From the NCBI GenBank assembly GCA_937890485.1, contig CALBXN010000029.1, forward strand, positions 1 to 25,522: 25,522 nucleotides of DNA, in the 5' to 3' direction. The notes beneath the pieces were generated by a model. That model made no database searches. It saw only the letters and a list, made by a program, of their open reading frames with translations, and was not told where the DNA came from. Below, in pieces: positions 22,780 through 25,522 of the stretch; the stretch's first letter is position 1; each line of letters starts with the position of its first letter. The stretch is from an uncultured Treponema sp. (GTDB taxonomy: Bacteria > Spirochaetota > Spirochaetia > Treponematales > Treponemataceae). The translations under genes were made by a program, and so were the position numbers.

Positions 22780-23553
22780 ATGCAGATTTTTGATACTCAC
22801 GCCCACATAGGGCTTATTTATGATGACCCTATAGAGCAACTTCGTGTTATACAAGAAGCAAAACAAGTTAATGTTACTCGTATTGTAAGTATTTGTAATA
22901 GTCTTCATGATTTTACACGCGTATACGCAAACCTAAAATCAATTCCAGGAATTTATCACGCAGTTGGAGTTTCCCCTTCTGAAGTTACAACCCCAGGAAA
23001 AGATTGGATGCAAACTATTGAAAATAGTCTAAAACTTCCTAATGTAGTTGCTCTTGGAGAAACAGGATTAGATTATTACAGAAAATTTGGTGATAAACGT
23101 TCACAAATTGAACTTTTTATTACACAATTAGAAATTGCACAAAAAGCAAATGTTCCAGTAATTATTCATAATAGGGATGCAGGAAAAGATATTTTTGATA
23201 TTCTCTCAGAAAGAATACCTGATGCGGGAGCAGTTTTACATTGTTATTCTGAAGATGCAGAATATGCAAAAAAAGCATTAGATTTAAATGTATATTTTTC
23301 ATTTGCAGGAAATTTAACTTACAGAAATGCTCGTAACTTACATGATACTGTACTAAATATTCCAGTTGACAGAATCCTCATTGAATCAGAAAGTCCATTT
23401 ATGGTACCTGCTGAATTCCGTGGAAAAAGAAATATGCCTTGCTATACGCCTTCTACAGTTAAATTCTTAAGTGAACTTCTAGATATAGACTTAGAAGAAT
23501 TGAGTGCTCAACTTTGGAAAAACAGTTGTAAATTCTTCCGATTGCCAGAATAA
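22780..23553 (+). CDS. tatD: TatD-family metal-dependent deoxyribonuclease
   Basis: A 257-residue TIM-barrel hydrolase of the TatD family (metal-dependent nuclease, linked in other bacteria to DNA repair). The ATG at 22780 starts MQIFDTHAHIG as expected; the open frame extends to TTG 22729, which would fall in the hairpin loop and add a non-family N-terminus. Metal-site motifs seen: H7/H9 in DTHAH, E94 in GETGLDYYR, H130 in VIIHNRD and H154 in VLHCYSE. The usual ETD.P motif reads ESESP, with glutamate (E204) in place of the conserved aspartate. GNLTYRNA (177-184) and the C-terminal basic GKRN are present. dus follows after 12 bases. Confidence 0.85.
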   Translation: MQIFDTHAHIGLIYDDPIEQLRVIQEAKQVNVTRIVSICNSLHDFTRVYANLKSIPGIYHAVGVSPSEVTTPGKDWMQTIENSLKLPNVVALGETGLDYYRKFGDKRSQIELFITQLEIAQKANVPVIIHNRDAGKDIFDILSERIPDAGAVLHCYSEDAEYAKKALDLNVYFSFAGNLTYRNARNLHDTVLNIPVDRILIESESPFMVPAEFRGKRNMPCYTPSTVKFLSELLDIDLEELSAQLWKNSCKFFRLPE

Positions 23554-23565
23554 ATTTATTGAACA

Positions 23566-24582
23566 ATGAGTTTATATCATCCTGTTAAAATCGGTACATT
23601 AGAAGTTTCTGGAAATCTATTTCTAGCTCCTGTTGCAGGATATTCTGACAGAGCATTTAGATATATTTGCAAAGCAAACGGTGCCGATATGGGATACACG
23701 GAGATGGTTTCATCCGAAGCCATTTACCGTGGATCTGATAAATCCGAAAAATTACTGTTAAAAGCCTCTAATGATTCACTTTTTGCAGTTCAAATCTTTG
23801 GTGGGAACGAAACTGCTATTTTTGAAGGTTCTTCTTTTATCATAAAAAAATATTCTCCATCCTTGCTTGATATAAATGCTGGATGTCCCGTTCCAAAAAT
23901 AATAAAATCAGGAGCAGGTTCTGCTTTAACTAGAGAACCAGAAAAACTTTACAAAATGGTAAAAGCAGCAATTCTAGCAACAAAAGAAACAGATAATCCA
24001 GACTTACCAGTTACAGTAAAAATTCGTTCCGGTTGGGATTCAAATCATCTTAGTTGGAAGGAAGCAGCCTTAGCAGCCTACGAAGCAGGCGTTGCCGCCA
24101 TTACGATTCACCCAAGAACAAAAGCACAAGGTTACGAAGGTAAATCAGATTGGTCTATTCTTGCAGAACTTGTAGAATTATTTAGAGATAAAAAACATTC
24201 TTCAGGAAGTAAAATTCAAATTTTTGGCTCAGGTGATGTTTTTTCACCTGAAGATGCAAAAAATATGCTTGAACAAACAAAATGTGATGGCGTAATGTTT
24301 GCTCGAGGTGCAATGGGAAATCCTTTTATTTTTAACCAGACAAAAGATTTACTAACAAAAGGAAGTTATGAAGAAGTTTCTATACAACACCGAATTAATA
24401 CAGGTTTGAAAGAACTAGAACTTCTTATTGAAGATTCTAACGAGCAAATTGCTTGCAGAGAAATGCGAAAACGATTTTGCTGTTACGCAAAAGGCTTTCC
24501 AGGAAGTTCACAAATAAGAATGCAAATTGTTCAAGCACAAACTTTTGATGATTACAAAAAAATCTTTTCTTCATTCTTGTAA
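23566..24582 (+). CDS. dus: tRNA-dihydrouridine synthase (DusB-like)
   Basis: A 338-residue FMN enzyme that reduces uridine to dihydrouridine in tRNA. Seen: APVAGYSD (21-28, usually APMAGVTD), TEMVSSEA, VQIFGG, DINAGCPVPKI with the catalytic C107 (usually NMGCP), the KSGAGSAL loop, VKIRSGW, ITIHPRTKAQGY, and MFARGAMGNPFIF. Together with the full-length helical C-terminal domain these place it in the DusB-like bacterial group. There is no clear Shine-Dalgarno before the ATG, 12 bases after the tatD stop, so it probably relies on translation reaching it from tatD. Confidence 0.9.
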   Translation: MSLYHPVKIGTLEVSGNLFLAPVAGYSDRAFRYICKANGADMGYTEMVSSEAIYRGSDKSEKLLLKASNDSLFAVQIFGGNETAIFEGSSFIIKKYSPSLLDINAGCPVPKIIKSGAGSALTREPEKLYKMVKAAILATKETDNPDLPVTVKIRSGWDSNHLSWKEAALAAYEAGVAAITIHPRTKAQGYEGKSDWSILAELVELFRDKKHSSGSKIQIFGSGDVFSPEDAKNMLEQTKCDGVMFARGAMGNPFIFNQTKDLLTKGSYEEVSIQHRINTGLKELELLIEDSNEQIACREMRKRFCCYAKGFPGSSQIRMQIVQAQTFDDYKKIFSSFL

Positions 24583-24583
24583 A

Positions 24584-24611
24584 CTGACAAAAATGATTGT
24601 AAAATGATAAT
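24584..24611 (+). promoter_or_regulatory. Promoter candidate for the DUF5312-like gene
   Basis: CTGACA (24584-24589), a 16-bp spacer and GATAAT (24606-24611) would start transcription near 24618, five bases before the ATG. A competing pair is TTGTAA (24577-24582) with TAAAAT (24600-24605), 17-bp spacing, leader about 11 bases. Confidence 0.4.
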
Positions 24612-24622
24612 AAGAGATTGAT

Positions 24623-25522
24623 ATGGCATTTTTTCAAAGCCTTGTAGAATTTATTGAAACAGTTTTTCTTTCCTCCAATCCAGATGTAAAAATTAAACTT
24701 GACATCAAAAAAATCGAAAATGAATTAAAAATGATAAAACCAGAAATTTATAAGGATGGGAAAGTTACAGCAAATATTGGAAATGCTTTTTTTGTTTTAT
24801 ATAAAGAAACAGCATTTATTCAAGAAATTTTACAAGAAACCATAAATTCTGATACAGTTCATGTTGCAAATCATTACATGGATTTATTAATTTCCACAGG
24901 ATTTACTGGCGAGTACAAAAAAAAGTTGGAAAGTTTATCATATGAAAATTTACAAAACACCGTTTTAAATGCAACAAATCAACATAAAGCATTTGAAGAA
25001 CAATCTAAAAATTTAGAAAGTATTATAAAATTTTTACACACTCCAGAATTTAGAAAAATTGAAACAGTTCTTTGCCAAATTGACAGATTGTACGATATTT
25101 GCAGATTTAATTATATGTCAGTAATTCGTCTTTTTGATAGAAATTTTGATTCAATAACTCCTTCTCCAACATATTCTAATGTAGATTTAAACCAATTAGA
25201 AACTTTTTTAATGGATTTTTATTATTTAATAGGAAATTATGAACTTACAACTACACAAGCAAGAGTTATTACAGTTTTAGCGGAACAAAAAAATAACGGT
25301 AGTATAAATGGAGAATATCATGAAAAAATCATGAATAGTTTAAAAAAGATTTCTTCTATAATAAAAAAAGTTTTAAATAAACAAAATATTCTTTCAATGT
25401 TAAAAATCATTAAAAAAAATCCAAATTTAACCATTAGTCCAGGAAAATTCAACCAAAATAAATTAAATCTTTACACAATACGATTACAAAAACATTATGC
25501 TACTAATGTAGAAAGATTACAA
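24623..25522 (+). CDS. DUF5312-like protein, N-terminal part (3' truncated by window)
   Basis: The ATG at 24623 opens a frame that runs without a stop through the last base, giving 300 residues so far. It begins MAFFQSLVEFIETVFLSSNPDVKIKL with the KLDIKKIENELK segment, then ANIGNAFFVLYKET, QLETFLMDFYYL and TTTQARVITVLAEQ. The combination of this opening and the NPD...K(L/I)IE pattern resembles DUF5312, a family I know from Treponema, whose function is not established. The predicted structure is largely helical with no membrane segment or signal peptide, so it is probably cytoplasmic. The region just upstream has a promoter-like element that would leave a very short leader. Confidence 0.7.
   Translation, partial: MAFFQSLVEFIETVFLSSNPDVKIKLDIKKIENELKMIKPEIYKDGKVTANIGNAFFVLYKETAFIQEILQETINSDTVHVANHYMDLLISTGFTGEYKKKLESLSYENLQNTVLNATNQHKAFEEQSKNLESIIKFLHTPEFRKIETVLCQIDRLYDICRFNYMSVIRLFDRNFDSITPSPTYSNVDLNQLETFLMDFYYLIGNYELTTTQARVITVLAEQKNNGSINGEYHEKIMNSLKKISSIIKKVLNKQNILSMLKIIKKNPNLTISPGKFNQNKLNLYTIRLQKHYATNVERLQ

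Overview
The window is an AT-rich bacterial chromosome segment with no RNA genes, insertion sequences or phage genes. Gene content points to a spirochaete, most likely Treponema: a C-terminal gene resembling the Treponema family DUF5312, a PSP1/RicT - YaaR - bactofilin - M23 cluster, an outer-membrane-barrel-like protein, and several long proteins that I know only as spirochaete hypotheticals or do not recognise. The genus call is inference from family memory, not from a search.

Layout. 1-1871 (+): 3' end of lysA, a short TtcA-type tRNA thiolase and a small membrane protein. 1875-3496 (-): a DUF218 (YdcF/SanA) membrane protein and an acyl-ACP thioesterase. 3637-4914 (+): a MetY-type sulfhydrylase, ending in a bidirectional terminator. 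5010-8116 (-): a two-gene module, a DUF2804-like protein followed by a 682-residue protein of unknown function. 8208-10919 (+): histidine genes, a HisA-HisI-HisE triple fusion followed by hisD. 11098-12033 (-): a PlsC/GPAT-like acyltransferase. 12148-12798 (+): a HAD hydrolase. 12869-15401 (-): an outer-membrane-barrel-like protein overlapping an inner-membrane protein with a degenerate HD-GYP domain. 15522-16622 (+): a membrane-anchored, solute-binding-like protein. 16696-18753 (-): lemA and two TPM-domain genes. 18853-19584 (+): a methyltransferase. 19596-22541 (-): M23 peptidase, bactofilin, yaaR and ricT, read in that order. 22780-24582 (+): tatD and dus. 24623-end (+): a partial DUF5312-like gene. 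No gene-free stretch exceeds 300 bases; the longest (22542-22779) holds two divergent promoters and a hairpin.

Genes that appear to work together: hisA-IE and hisD (histidine synthesis steps 2-4 and the last two steps); M23 peptidase with bactofilin (cell-wall shaping); yaaR with ricT; lemA with two TPM proteins (envelope); and the barrel/HD-GYP pair, which could be a trans-envelope signalling unit.

The most unusual signals are: (1) four single or first genes whose predicted sigma70-type promoter puts the transcription start on or within one base of the ATG, with no Shine-Dalgarno, suggesting leaderless mRNAs; (2) the HisA-HisI-HisE fusion; (3) an HD-GYP domain that has lost several metal ligands and is coupled to an outer-membrane-like partner; (4) the DUF2804-like/682-residue module; (5) a TatD with a substituted active-site aspartate, preceded by a hairpin at its predicted mRNA 5' end. 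All promoter and transcription-start statements are read by eye and are predictions.
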